Shown: piece by piece, positions 44,560-52,754 of the stretch
Layout of the letters: every line of letters begins with the position of its first letter
Numbering within the stretch: position 1 is the stretch's first letter
Assembly: GCF_014385085.1 (NCBI RefSeq)
Contig: NZ_JACRTD010000002.1
Location: 248,001-312,000, forward strand
DNA length: 64,000 nucleotides
Origin: Youxingia wuxianensis
Lineage (GTDB): Bacteria > Bacillota > Clostridia > Oscillospirales > Ruminococcaceae
Reading direction: 5' to 3'
Position numbers and translations under genes: made by a program
The notes under the pieces: model-generated
Told to the model about the DNA's origin: nothing
The model's database searches: none
Seen by the model: the letters and a program-made list of their open reading frames with translations, nothing else

Positions 44560-46119
44560 ATGAAATTATTTCATTTTATAAAAAGCAAATTTGATGCGGG
44601 TCTTTCTGCTTATGAACCACCCCAAGAGGATCCGGCCCTTTCAAAAAAAATGGGCAGTGATTTGATGGAAAGGGTTATTACGATCCGACAGATGTTCAGT
44701 GATTCCGGAGATCTATTGATTCGGGAGGTCACAATAAGCGGGGTCAAATGCGCCGTATGTATGTGTGAGGGAATGGTAAACACCAACGTATTCAGCAAAA
44801 TGTTCGCCCAGCCGCTGACCAATTTAACTTTGGAGCAAGCCACGCCCCAGAAACTGTTGGAATGGGTGCGAAGTCAATCTCTTCTGGCGCCCGATCAAAA
44901 AGAATTTTATACTTACGGAGAATTTTTCCGCTTTATTATGTCGGGATTTGTGGTCATTCTTATTGAACAGCTGGATATGGGAATTGCAATGGGAATCCAG
45001 GGATTTGCCGGGCGCGGAGTGGATGAGCCGGCTACGGAGGTGAATGTGCGGGGATCCCGGGAAGGGTTTATCGAAATGCTCCGTCCCAATATGGCGCTGC
45101 TCCGCCGCAGAATAAAATCGCCTCATTTGATTTTTGAATTGTTTCCCATCGGAACAAAAAGTAAAACGGACGTAATGCTGGTGTATATGGACGACGTGGT
45201 TTCTCCGGAACTCCTGCGAGAAATCCGATACCGGCTTTCTAAGGTGAAAATCGACGTAGTGCTGGAAACCGGATATCTTCAGCCATTTTTGGATTCCAAG
45301 CCCGTATCCCTGTTTAGCGGGGTGGGAACTACCGAACGCCCGGATACCTTATGCGCTAAAATTGCAGAAGGCAGGGTAGGAGTTATGTTGGATGGAACCC
45401 CCTTCGCTTTGGTTGTTCCTTATCTGTTTACCGAGAATTTCCAGAGTTTTGACGATTACTCCCATCGCCCTTACTTCGCCACTTTTATCCGCTGGCTAAA
45501 GTACACAGCCTTTTTATTCTCTGTACTGCTTCCCGGACTTTATGTCGCCATCGCCAGCTTTCATCCAGAGTTATTTCCCAGTTCTCTGCTATTCAGCCTG
45601 GTAATCAGTGAAGAAAATACCCCGTTCCCATTGATGCTGGAGGCCTTTATTATCTTTTTTATTTTTGAAATGATGCGGGAAGCGGGTCTTCGCCTGCCTC
45701 GTCCAGTAGGACATGCAGTTGGTATTGTAGGGGCTTTGGTTATCGGAGATGCCGCTGTAACCGCCGGGATTATCGGCGCTCCTATGGTGATGGTAGTGGC
45801 CTTGACAGCCATTAGTTCGTTTGTCGTCCCCTCCCTGTATGAGCCGGTAACCTTTCTGCGTTTTGCTTTTATCCTCATTGGGGGAATTTTTGGGATCTTT
45901 GGGATTACCTTAGGGCTGTGCGCTGTATTTGTCAATTTGTGCGCGATCAACCCTTTAGGCGTGCCTACCACCACGCCTGCCACTCCCTTTTCCAGCTATG
46001 CCATGCGGGATGTACTATTTCGCTGGGGCTGGCGGACACTGCAAAAGGAGGATTTACGGGTACAAGATTTAAAGGGAAGCAATCTCCATATGCGAGGGGG
46101 AGAAAAGGATGAAAACTAA
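44560..46119 (+). CDS. gerA: Spore germination protein GerA family (A subunit)
   Basis: This 519-residue GerA-family subunit has a cytosolic N-terminal domain (1-290) and a membrane part (about 310-465). Family motifs include RSQSLLAPDQKEFYTYGEFFRFIMSG, QGFAGRGVDEPATEVNVRGSREGF, LRPNMALLRRRIKSPHL and the PRPVGHAVGIVGALVIGDAAVTAGII membrane stretch. It forms a nutrient germinant receptor and ion channel with B and C subunits. It overlaps the B gene by 11 bases. The nutrient sensed is unknown. ATG 44560 has only a weak GGACGGGAG upstream. Confidence 0.95.
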   Translation: MKLFHFIKSKFDAGLSAYEPPQEDPALSKKMGSDLMERVITIRQMFSDSGDLLIREVTISGVKCAVCMCEGMVNTNVFSKMFAQPLTNLTLEQATPQKLLEWVRSQSLLAPDQKEFYTYGEFFRFIMSGFVVILIEQLDMGIAMGIQGFAGRGVDEPATEVNVRGSREGFIEMLRPNMALLRRRIKSPHLIFELFPIGTKSKTDVMLVYMDDVVSPELLREIRYRLSKVKIDVVLETGYLQPFLDSKPVSLFSGVGTTERPDTLCAKIAEGRVGVMLDGTPFALVVPYLFTENFQSFDDYSHRPYFATFIRWLKYTAFLFSVLLPGLYVAIASFHPELFPSSLLFSLVISEENTPFPLMLEAFIIFFIFEMMREAGLRLPRPVGHAVGIVGALVIGDAAVTAGIIGAPMVMVVALTAISSFVVPSLYEPVTFLRFAFILIGGIFGIFGITLGLCAVFVNLCAINPLGVPTTTPATPFSSYAMRDVLFRWGWRTLQKEDLRVQDLKGSNLHMRGGEKDEN

Positions 46120-47182
46120 TGCCATTTCCAGTGGACAGTTGGTTACCTTGCTTTTTTTAAGCCGCATATTTAATATTTTCACTTATACCCCTCATTCGCA
46201 AACAAGCGTTCCCGGTTCTGTTGTTCTGCTTGCGATTCCGTTGGCAGGGATAATTATGGTGGCGCTATTTTTTCCAGCGTGGCATCTGATACAAAAAAGC
46301 AAGATGGGAATATTGGAGGCGGCGCAGACCGTACACCCATTTTTTGGCAACCTATGTGCAGGAATTATAGGGATGGTTTGTCTGCTTATGGGTGCATATA
46401 CTGTCAGTCATTTTGAATTTTTTATGATAAGCACTATTTATCCGCAGGCAGAATCCTGGATTTTTGTACTGCTGTTTTTACCGGTAGTCGCTTATGCCGC
46501 TTATCTGGGAATTGAAGCAGTCGCAAGAATGTCAGTCACCGTGTTTATTGTTGTTTTAGGAATTATTCTTTTAGTACTGGTGGGTCTTCTTCCGGAAATA
46601 AATCTAGTTTATGTTCAAAGCCCCTTTATCGGAGGCTGGAAAATGATTGTCATAGGCTGTATTCGGCAGATTACCAACAATATGGAAATTTTGCTGTTTC
46701 TTCTGCTTGTTCCCACTATTCGGGGAAATGGAAAAAAAGCTTATATTATCTGGATTATCCTGGGCGCAGCAATGTATGAAATACTTTCCTTTTTTACATT
46801 GACATCGCTGGGAGAGTATTCTGCTACCCGCCTATTTCCCTTTTATACTGCCGCGTCTGTGGCGAAGCTGTCCATCTTTGGTCGGCTTGACTTACTTCAT
46901 ATTGCAGTATGGGTATTTGTAGCTTTTATTCGAACGACCTTATATGTATATGGAGCATACCTGAGCTTTCGCATATTATTTCCCAAGGTGAAAAAAGGGT
47001 GGGGGATTTTTTTGTGCGCCTTTCTTATGACAGGGGTGTCCATGCTGAACTCTTTGGATATGAGATATCTTAGTGTCTATAGCCGGGTGTTATTTAATGG
47101 GGTTCCCTTTATTCTGGTGATCCTTCTTATTCCAATACTCACACTGCTGCTAGGGCGCAAAAAATGGAGGGAAAAGGCATGA
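46109..47182 (+). CDS. gerB: Spore germination permease, GerAB/GerB family
   Basis: This 357-residue APC-superfamily membrane protein has about ten spans. The start ATG 46109 is inside the end of gerA. An opening AISSGQLVTLLFLSRIFNIFTY and later SRVLFNGVPFILVILLIPI fit the spore permease family. In germinant receptors the B subunit binds the nutrient. It overlaps gerC by four bases (ATGA). With genes A and C it forms one complete receptor operon. Confidence 0.93.
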   Translation: MKTNAISSGQLVTLLFLSRIFNIFTYTPHSQTSVPGSVVLLAIPLAGIIMVALFFPAWHLIQKSKMGILEAAQTVHPFFGNLCAGIIGMVCLLMGAYTVSHFEFFMISTIYPQAESWIFVLLFLPVVAYAAYLGIEAVARMSVTVFIVVLGIILLVLVGLLPEINLVYVQSPFIGGWKMIVIGCIRQITNNMEILLFLLLVPTIRGNGKKAYIIWIILGAAMYEILSFFTLTSLGEYSATRLFPFYTAASVAKLSIFGRLDLLHIAVWVFVAFIRTTLYVYGAYLSFRILFPKVKKGWGIFLCAFLMTGVSMLNSLDMRYLSVYSRVLFNGVPFILVILLIPILTLLLGRKKWREKA

Positions 47183-48300
47183 AAAAGATACTGCTGTCCT
47201 TGCTGACTGTGATGATGTTAACCGGCTGTATGGGAAATGTATATTTAAACGACCGAGGTATTGTACAGGCGGTCGGGATCGATTATGCCGATGGAGAATA
47301 TTCGCTGACCATGGAGCTGTTTAATGTGGAGGAGAGTTCTGCAGATCAAGGAGCCTCCGGTGCGAAAAGCAAAATTATAAAATCTCAAGGCAAAAGCATC
47401 ACCGAGGCTATTCAGAAGACGGCCCTTTCCGAAGGAAAAATAATGTTTTTTGGAAACTGTAAAGTTATTGTCCTTGGGGAAGAGACCGCCCGTGAAGGGG
47501 TTAGTAAAGCGTTAGATTATTTTAACTCCACTCATGAGACCCCTCCTACGATACTGGTATTAACCGCCCGGGGAAAGGCTGAGGATATTTTATCCACGAA
47601 AGAAGAGGAACCAATCGTTCCGGGAAAAGAAATTTTGGATATGGTAGAGGCCGCACAAAAAAGCGGTTTTTCTCCCCAAAGCCGCTTAATGGACATTATT
47701 GGAGATATTCAGGAGCCAAACATATCGGGAACTCTTTGCTTGATTGAAGCGCAGGAAGAAAAAGAGAAACCGGTGCTCTCCCTGGCAGGACTGGCGGTTT
47801 TCCGGGAGGATCGTATGATTTCTACGCTTCCCTTGGAGCAGTGCAGGGGCCTGCAATGGATAAAAGGGAAGATTAAGGCCACAGAAATATATATTAAAGA
47901 AGATCGTATTGGTCAGATAACAGCGGTAACCTCTCAGACAAGTTCAAAGAAGAATGCAAATATTTCCGGAGATCATCCGGAAATGGTCATTAAAATTAAG
48001 GTAAAAAGCACTGCGGTGGAAGTCGTTTTAAATTCGGGAAGCCCTCTGTCCAAAGAAGATCAAAAATATGTGACGAAACTGCAGGAGCAGCTTATACGCT
48101 CAGAGGTATTGGAGCTCATCCAGGCTACCCAGCGAAAGGGGTTGGATGTATTGGGACTTGCACAGCATGTTAAGAAGTCATCTCCTGAATTTTACTTGGG
48201 TCATCAAAATGACTGGAAAAATATCGTGGAAAACGCAAATTATCAAGTGGAAGTAACCTGCGAAATGGATCGTATGGGTGTGGGAAATAAACTATTGTAA
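47179..48300 (+). CDS. gerC: Spore germination lipoprotein, GerC family
   Basis: ATG 47179 overlaps the gerB stop as ATGA and follows GGAGGG, giving 373 residues. The signal peptide ends MLTGC (lipidated Cys18). Family marks are VQAVGIDYADGEYSLTMELFN, AIQKTALSEGKIMFFGNCKVIVLGEE and the C-terminal GLDVLGLAQHVKK. GerC subunits sit on the outer leaflet of the spore inner membrane and complete the receptor. Confidence 0.94.
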   Translation: MKKILLSLLTVMMLTGCMGNVYLNDRGIVQAVGIDYADGEYSLTMELFNVEESSADQGASGAKSKIIKSQGKSITEAIQKTALSEGKIMFFGNCKVIVLGEETAREGVSKALDYFNSTHETPPTILVLTARGKAEDILSTKEEEPIVPGKEILDMVEAAQKSGFSPQSRLMDIIGDIQEPNISGTLCLIEAQEEKEKPVLSLAGLAVFREDRMISTLPLEQCRGLQWIKGKIKATEIYIKEDRIGQITAVTSQTSSKKNANISGDHPEMVIKIKVKSTAVEVVLNSGSPLSKEDQKYVTKLQEQLIRSEVLELIQATQRKGLDVLGLAQHVKKSSPEFYLGHQNDWKNIVENANYQVEVTCEMDRMGVGNKLL

Positions 48301-48344
48301 AAATTTTATTGATGCAAATTTCTGTTCTCGTACTGTTATATATT

Positions 48345-48538
48345 AAAAAAACAGCCGCAAAATATCCTTTTGTACCCGGACGCTGCCAGGGGATAGGTTC
48401 GCGGAAGCGAAACCATTTTATTCCTTTTGTGGTCAGAACTCGGAAACTCGGCGCGTTTTCTCCGCCAACAGCGGGTAAAAATCCTCAATTTGCCGAGGGC
48501 GGCAATAAAAAATGTCCGCATTATGCGGACATTTTTAA
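48345..48538 (+). ncRNA. Putative structured RNA downstream of gerC
   Basis: The ends of this 190-base stretch pair: GCCGC (48354-48358) with GCGGC (48499-48503), and TTTTGTACCCG (48368-48378) with CGGGTAAAAA (48472-48481). Inside are GGTTCGC-GGAA-GCGAAACC (48396-48414) and GGCG/CGCC. A bidirectional terminator hairpin (48508-48520 with 48524-48536) follows. An 86-codon frame across it lacks a ribosome-binding site. There is a TATATATT at 48337 but no good -35. The rod-like shape recalls 6S RNA or a long gerC 3' UTR; no family is assigned. Confidence 0.38.
48508..48538. terminator. Bidirectional terminator
   Basis: A 13-bp stem (48508-48520 with 48524-48536) has a 3-base loop, A-run before and T-run after. 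It serves the gerC side and the minus-strand gene at 48548. Confidence 0.88.
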
Positions 48539-48547
48539 GACGAAAGT

Positions 48548-48913
48548 TTATTTTCCCCTTTTGGACTGAGGAGAATCCAGCGTAATAATTTTAAATGGCG
48601 TGTGAGTCTGAACACAATACGCAAGCGTATTGGCCGATCCGCGGGACTGTACATCCCAGAAAGCCAGCACCAGCGCCGCCCGTTCTACAATCAATTTATT
48701 GCGCTCCAAAGGAGCGGTACGGCCGTAGGTCTCATAGTCCGGAAGAATAATTTTCATAGGAATATTTAACCTTGCGGCGGCCTCTTCCGCCAGTCGGTCC
48801 ACTCCTTGGGCGCCGCCGCTAATAATTTCCGAACAATTTTGGGGGATATAGGGGATAATCTGCTCCACTGTAAGATCACCGCTGTCACGGGTTCCAATTA
48901 TGGCAACACGCAT
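48548..48913 (-). CDS. DUF2493/SLOG-like Rossmann nucleotide-binding protein
   Basis: The start ATG 48913 follows AGAGGG at good spacing, giving 121 residues; the frame is open to 48934. The sequence begins MRVAIIGTRDSGDLTVEQI and contains EIISGGAQGVDRLAEEAA and LERNKLIVERAALVLAFWD, the SLOG/DprA-like pattern for binding nucleotides or nucleotide-derived ligands. Members of this group are widespread and mostly uncharacterised. It is a single gene between gerC and spoIVB. Confidence 0.82.
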   Translation of the reverse strand: MRVAIIGTRDSGDLTVEQIIPYIPQNCSEIISGGAQGVDRLAEEAAARLNIPMKIILPDYETYGRTAPLERNKLIVERAALVLAFWDVQSRGSANTLAYCVQTHTPFKIITLDSPQSKRGK

Positions 48914-49166
48914 CTCATTACCCTCTTTTTTCATTAGAAATTCTTATGTTTATTGTAACATAACCTGGAAATTTCTTCTATAAAATTTTTAAAAAATCAA
49001 CAATTTATGTTTTTCCCCAGCAAACAGGAACAAAATTATTACTTACAAAAATTCTTGTAGTTATTCCCCTAAATAAAAAAACAAGGCGGTGGAACATTAA
49101 GAGAGAAGAAAATTATTTTAAATTTTGAGTTCAGAAGGAAACTCAAAGTCAGGGGGATACTAACCA

Positions 49167-50408
49167 ATGAACAAGAAAAAAAGCATATTAGGATATAAGT
49201 TTTTTGCAAGTGTTCTTTCCCTTGCGGTAGTAGCGGTACAGTCGATGGCGCTTTATACCCAGGCGGTGCTGCCTGACCATTATTATGTAGCGGCGGGAGA
49301 ACGTCTCACAATTAATTCGCGGGTCCCTATTACATTAGAACAGACGGATACCAGCCTGCCGATAGAAGTTTACTCAACGGCTGGGAACAGCTATAACGCC
49401 AATTTAAAAATTTTTGGCAACGTGGGAATAAAACAAGTCCAGGTTCAGGTAGTCGACCGGGAAATGGTCATTCCGGGAGGAAACACTTTCGGAATTAAAA
49501 TGTTTACCGAAGGGGTAATTGTAGTAGGAATGAGCGATATAACATCGGATGGTGTGACACAAAATCCAGCCAAACAAGCAGGAATTAAAGTGGGAGATAT
49601 TATTACCTCCATGAATGGACAAGAGATGAAAACCAATGAGGACGTGGGCACGGTAGTTTCCAGCTGCAAAGGGCAGCCGGTAACAGTGAATTTAACAAGA
49701 AATGGAGCGGATCTCACCTGCCAGATATCTCCGGTAAAAACAGATGACGGACTATACCGGGCAGGAATTTGGGTGAGAGATTCTTCGGCTGGAATAGGCA
49801 CTATGACATATTATAACCCAACTACCAATTTATTTGCAGGATTAGGCCACGCGATCTGTGATATTGACACAGGGGAAATTATGCCGCTGCATTCAGGCGA
49901 GATTGTAGATGTTAAGATCACAGGGGTCAATAAAGGAGCCAGCGGTGCGCCAGGAGAATTAAAGGGAAGCTTTTTAGGAGAAAAAACAGGGGAATTATAC
50001 GTAAATTCTCCCTGCGGAATTTTCGGCGTAGGAACTAAAATTCCTACACATGCGCAGCCTGTACCTATGGCGCTTGGTTATGAGGTTACCGAAGGACCGG
50101 CCACAATCATCAGTACTTTGGATGAAGGAGAGCCAGAGGAATTTGATATCCAGATCGAAAAAGTGAGTATCGGAGAGAATAATCCAACGAAAAATATGAT
50201 AATTCGTGTAGTAGACCAGGACCTTTTATCAAAATCAGGGGGAATTGTACAGGGGATGAGCGGCAGTCCAATACTGCAAAATGGGAAACTAGTAGGCGCG
50301 GTTACCCATGTTTTCGTCAATGATCCGACACGAGGTTATGGAATTTTTGCAGAAAATATGAACAAGATGTCGAATAATGTCGAAGTAGGTCGATTAAAGG
50401 TTTCATAA
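49167..50408 (+). CDS. spoIVB: SpoIVB signalling protease (S55 family)
   Basis: This 413-residue serine protease is made in the forespore and cleaves SpoIVFA, which triggers pro-sigma-K processing in the mother cell. It has an N-terminal membrane anchor (10-33), a PDZ domain (about 110-190, GVTQNPAKQAGIKVGDIITSMNGQ) and the S55 peptidase domain. Putative active-site segments are AGLGHAICD and GMSGSPIL, with serines at 365 and 367. The order spoIVB-spo0A is conserved in spore formers. Its final 40 bases carry two 0A boxes. Confidence 0.95.
   Translation: MNKKKSILGYKFFASVLSLAVVAVQSMALYTQAVLPDHYYVAAGERLTINSRVPITLEQTDTSLPIEVYSTAGNSYNANLKIFGNVGIKQVQVQVVDREMVIPGGNTFGIKMFTEGVIVVGMSDITSDGVTQNPAKQAGIKVGDIITSMNGQEMKTNEDVGTVVSSCKGQPVTVNLTRNGADLTCQISPVKTDDGLYRAGIWVRDSSAGIGTMTYYNPTTNLFAGLGHAICDIDTGEIMPLHSGEIVDVKITGVNKGASGAPGELKGSFLGEKTGELYVNSPCGIFGVGTKIPTHAQPVPMALGYEVTEGPATIISTLDEGEPEEFDIQIEKVSIGENNPTKNMIIRVVDQDLLSKSGGIVQGMSGSPILQNGKLVGAVTHVFVNDPTRGYGIFAENMNKMSNNVEVGRLKVS
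50368..50384 (+). promoter_or_regulatory. Two tandem 0A boxes upstream of spo0A
   Basis: TGTCGAA occurs at 50368-50374 and again at 50378-50384, exactly ten bases apart, in the 3' end of spoIVB and about 110 bases before the spo0A -35 box. This matches the core Spo0A-binding sequence and suggests autoregulation. Confidence 0.55.
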
Positions 50409-50469
50409 ATTCACCAAAGTTTTCGCAAAAAGTTGTCTGTAGATTTATACGGTAAATGAGTGAAAATGA

Positions 50470-50498
50470 TTGTTTTTTTGTTTAATAGGTGATAATAT
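50470..50498 (+). promoter_or_regulatory. Sigma-A promoter of spo0A
   Basis: TTGTTT (50470-50475) and TAATAT (50493-50498) are separated by 17 bases. Confidence 0.6.
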
Positions 50499-50540
50499 AT
50501 TGGAGAGGGAAGCGGATAAATTTGGAGGCGTAAAAAAAGA

Positions 50541-51317
50541 GTGAAAGAAAACACAAAAGTACTAATTGTAGATGGGAATAACGAATATTGCGGAAAATGT
50601 TCGTCATTACTCAAAACTTACGGCTTTGACACGGTTATCGCTCCTCGGGATGGACTGCGGGTAGCTCAGTTAGTCGGCGAATTATCTCCAGAGCTTGTGC
50701 TAATGGATATTTTCATGCCGAAACTGGATGCTATCGGAGTCATGAATGCAGTTCGTGACATGGATTTGGGGTACGCCCCGAAATTCCTTATTACTTCTAC
50801 CTTCTATAATCAAATGCTGGAAAAAGAACTTATCAACGCTGGCGCGGTTTATTTCTTTTTACTGCCGTTTGATGTGGAGGTTATGGTGGAACGAATTGTT
50901 CAGATTGCAGGGACAAACTCCGGCGTAAAAGGATTTTCTGAAACTGCCGTAAAGAATGAGCCGGATTTGGAGCTGATGGTAACTGAAATTATCCATCAGA
51001 TTGGAGTGCCCGCTCACATCAAAGGATATCATTATTTACGAGAATCCATTATGCTTTCTGTAAAAAATCCTGAGATCATTAACTCTGTCACAAAACTACT
51101 TTACCCAACCGTTGCTAAAAAATTTGACACCACCCCGTCGCGGGTAGAACGGGCCATCCGTCATGCCATTGAGGTTGCCTGGGATAGAGGTGATGTTGAT
51201 ACGCTCAACTCTTATTTTGGCTACACCATTCACAACGGGCGGGGAAAGCCGACCAATAGCGAGTTTGTCGCAATGATAAGCGACAAGCTCCGTCTTCGGC
51301 TCAAGTTAGCTGTGTAA
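50541..51317 (+). CDS. spo0A: Sporulation master regulator Spo0A (receiver domain atypical)
   Basis: This 258-residue response regulator commits the cell to sporulation. It starts at GTG 50541, about 12 bases after GGAGG. The receiver (1-125) keeps the phospho-acceptor Asp56 (VLMDIFMP), but the usual Asp pair is Asp11-Gly12, and the conserved Lys before the Pro is Leu108 (FFLLPFD). The Spo0A_C DNA-binding domain (about 145-258) is very well conserved, with [39 protein letters not shown] and [25 protein letters not shown]. It lies 132 bases after spoIVB with its own promoter and 0A boxes. Identity is certain; how the receiver signals is open. Confidence 0.95.
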   Translation: MKENTKVLIVDGNNEYCGKCSSLLKTYGFDTVIAPRDGLRVAQLVGELSPELVLMDIFMPKLDAIGVMNAVRDMDLGYAPKFLITSTFYNQMLEKELINAGAVYFFLLPFDVEVMVERIVQIAGTNSGVKGFSETAVKNEPDLELMVTEIIHQIGVPAHIKGYHYLRESIMLSVKNPEIINSVTKLLYPTVAKKFDTTPSRVERAIRHAIEVAWDRGDVDTLNSYFGYTIHNGRGKPTNSEFVAMISDKLRLRLKLAV

Positions 51318-51343
51318 GTAATACGTCCTAAATTTTATTTGCG

Positions 51344-51383
51344 AAATCACTCCTGTTTTTTATAAAACAGGAGTGATTTTTTT
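51344..51383 (+). terminator. Terminator after spo0A
   Basis: A 16-bp stem (51344-51359 with 51364-51379) ends in T7. Confidence 0.9.
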
Positions 51384-51445
51384 ATTATAATTTTTGATCC
51401 CTTGGGAAAGATAATAATGAAATCTAAGAAGGAGGTTTTTTAGGT

Positions 51446-51619
51446 ATGAACGATAATTGCAACGCTAACCATTGTATCGAGTGTACTGTTCAGCAGTGTG
51501 CGTTCCATTGTAATAACCAGAACTACTGTTCCTTGGACTGTGTCAAGATTGGAACCCATGAACTGAACCCTACTATGGATCAATGCACCGACTGCAAATC
51601 TTTTAAACTGAAGAGCTAA
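51446..51619 (+). CDS. DUF1540 cysteine-rich mini-protein
   Basis: ATG 51446 behind AAGGAGG opens a 57-residue protein rich in cysteine: nine Cys including the CIECTVQQCAFHC and CTDCKSF clusters. The spacing fits DUF1540, a small protein often encoded near sporulation genes in Clostridia and likely metal-binding. It has a terminator on each side, so it is its own unit directly downstream of spo0A. Function unknown. Confidence 0.88.
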   Translation: MNDNCNANHCIECTVQQCAFHCNNQNYCSLDCVKIGTHELNPTMDQCTDCKSFKLKS

Positions 51620-51632
51620 GAGGCCCTAATTA

Positions 51633-51678
51633 AAAAATATACGCCGTATATTCCATGAAATATACGGCGTATATTTTT
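51633..51678. terminator. Bidirectional terminator after the DUF1540 gene
   Basis: An 18-bp perfect stem (51633-51650 with 51661-51678) closes a 10-base loop. It also ends the minus-strand gene at 51677. Confidence 0.9.
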
Positions 51679-52525
51679 AAACAGAATGGGCCAAGGGCAT
51701 CTCCTTAAGGCGCAGAGTGGCCAGAAGGGGATAATGATCAGAAGGATATTTCCCTTCCACTGGATCGGTAATAATTTTGGAATCCACAACCTCAAATTCG
51801 TCAGAAACAAAAATATAATCAATCGGCGGCGCGCCAACCTTGATCTTCCCATTAAAATGATGCAGGGTATTTCCTACACTGCAGCAGTGCAAAGCGGAGT
51901 AAACGTCGGTCAGATGAATATCCGGGTATTCTTTATTATGTTCCCGCAGATACCGTACAGCTTTACTGTGGGGTTTGGCGTTTAGGTCCCCCATGAGAAT
52001 AGTTGGCATGGGCCGCTGCTGGTTGAACTTCTGCATATACTCTAAAATGACTTTAGCGCCCAACATTCGGGCCAGTCCGCAGATATGGTCAAAATGGGTA
52101 TTAAACACCCGGATGGTGCGGTCGATTTCCTTAAGATGGACCTCTGCCACTGTACATATTCTTGGAAAAAAGGCATAATATGCCCGGCTGATCTCCTCCG
52201 GATTTTTAGAAAGCCAGAAGGTTTTGATCAATCTTACGTCTGCGGAAGAATTTTTTATAATAATGTCCGAGTGCTCGTCTTTATGAGGCTTTCTGCCGGA
52301 AAAACGGCCAAAGCCCAGGATGCTGTAATCCATATCCAGCAGTTCGCCGACATCCTTTCGCATATGGGGCAGCAGCTCTTGAACGCCGATGATAGCGGCG
52401 CCGGAATCCTTAATAACTTTAGCGGCAAGACTGCGGCGGTTTGCCCATTTATTTTTGCTTCTGGTTAAAAAATCACTTTTTAAATTAAAAGAAACAATAC
52501 GGATTAGATTTTCATCCTTTTGCAT
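51677..52525 (-). CDS. Endonuclease/exonuclease/phosphatase family protein
   Basis: This 282-residue EEP-fold protein has the expected motifs: SFNLKSDF near residue 12, IIGVQELLPHM (catalytic Glu), RVFNTHFDHICG, MGDLNAKP and PIDYIFVSDEFEV, ending YPSDHYPLLATL. The fold covers metal-dependent phosphodiesterases and lipid or nucleic acid phosphatases; no signal peptide is seen, so it is probably cytosolic. ATG 52525 follows AGGTGA. The substrate is unknown. Confidence 0.9.
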   Translation of the reverse strand: MQKDENLIRIVSFNLKSDFLTRSKNKWANRRSLAAKVIKDSGAAIIGVQELLPHMRKDVGELLDMDYSILGFGRFSGRKPHKDEHSDIIIKNSSADVRLIKTFWLSKNPEEISRAYYAFFPRICTVAEVHLKEIDRTIRVFNTHFDHICGLARMLGAKVILEYMQKFNQQRPMPTILMGDLNAKPHSKAVRYLREHNKEYPDIHLTDVYSALHCCSVGNTLHHFNGKIKVGAPPIDYIFVSDEFEVVDSKIITDPVEGKYPSDHYPLLATLRLKEMPLAHSV

Positions 52526-52754
52526 GATGTATCACCTTAATTGTTAATTCTGAATATAATTTTAGCACTATTTTACAAACATTTCAATGTCTTATTGTAT
52601 GAAATTTATGTGTTTTATCTGTAAACTCATGGAAGAATTATTTCAAGATATTTTCAAGTAAATCTTCTAAGGTTTGCTTGTAAATTCTTGTTTTACCTTT
52701 TATAATTAAAATACGAGCATCCGATAAAAATTACTTCAAAGGGGAAGACGTCAT

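Noticed and set aside
48309..48569. An 86-codon frame after gerC
   Set aside because: No SD; it runs through paired RNA arms and the terminator hairpin.
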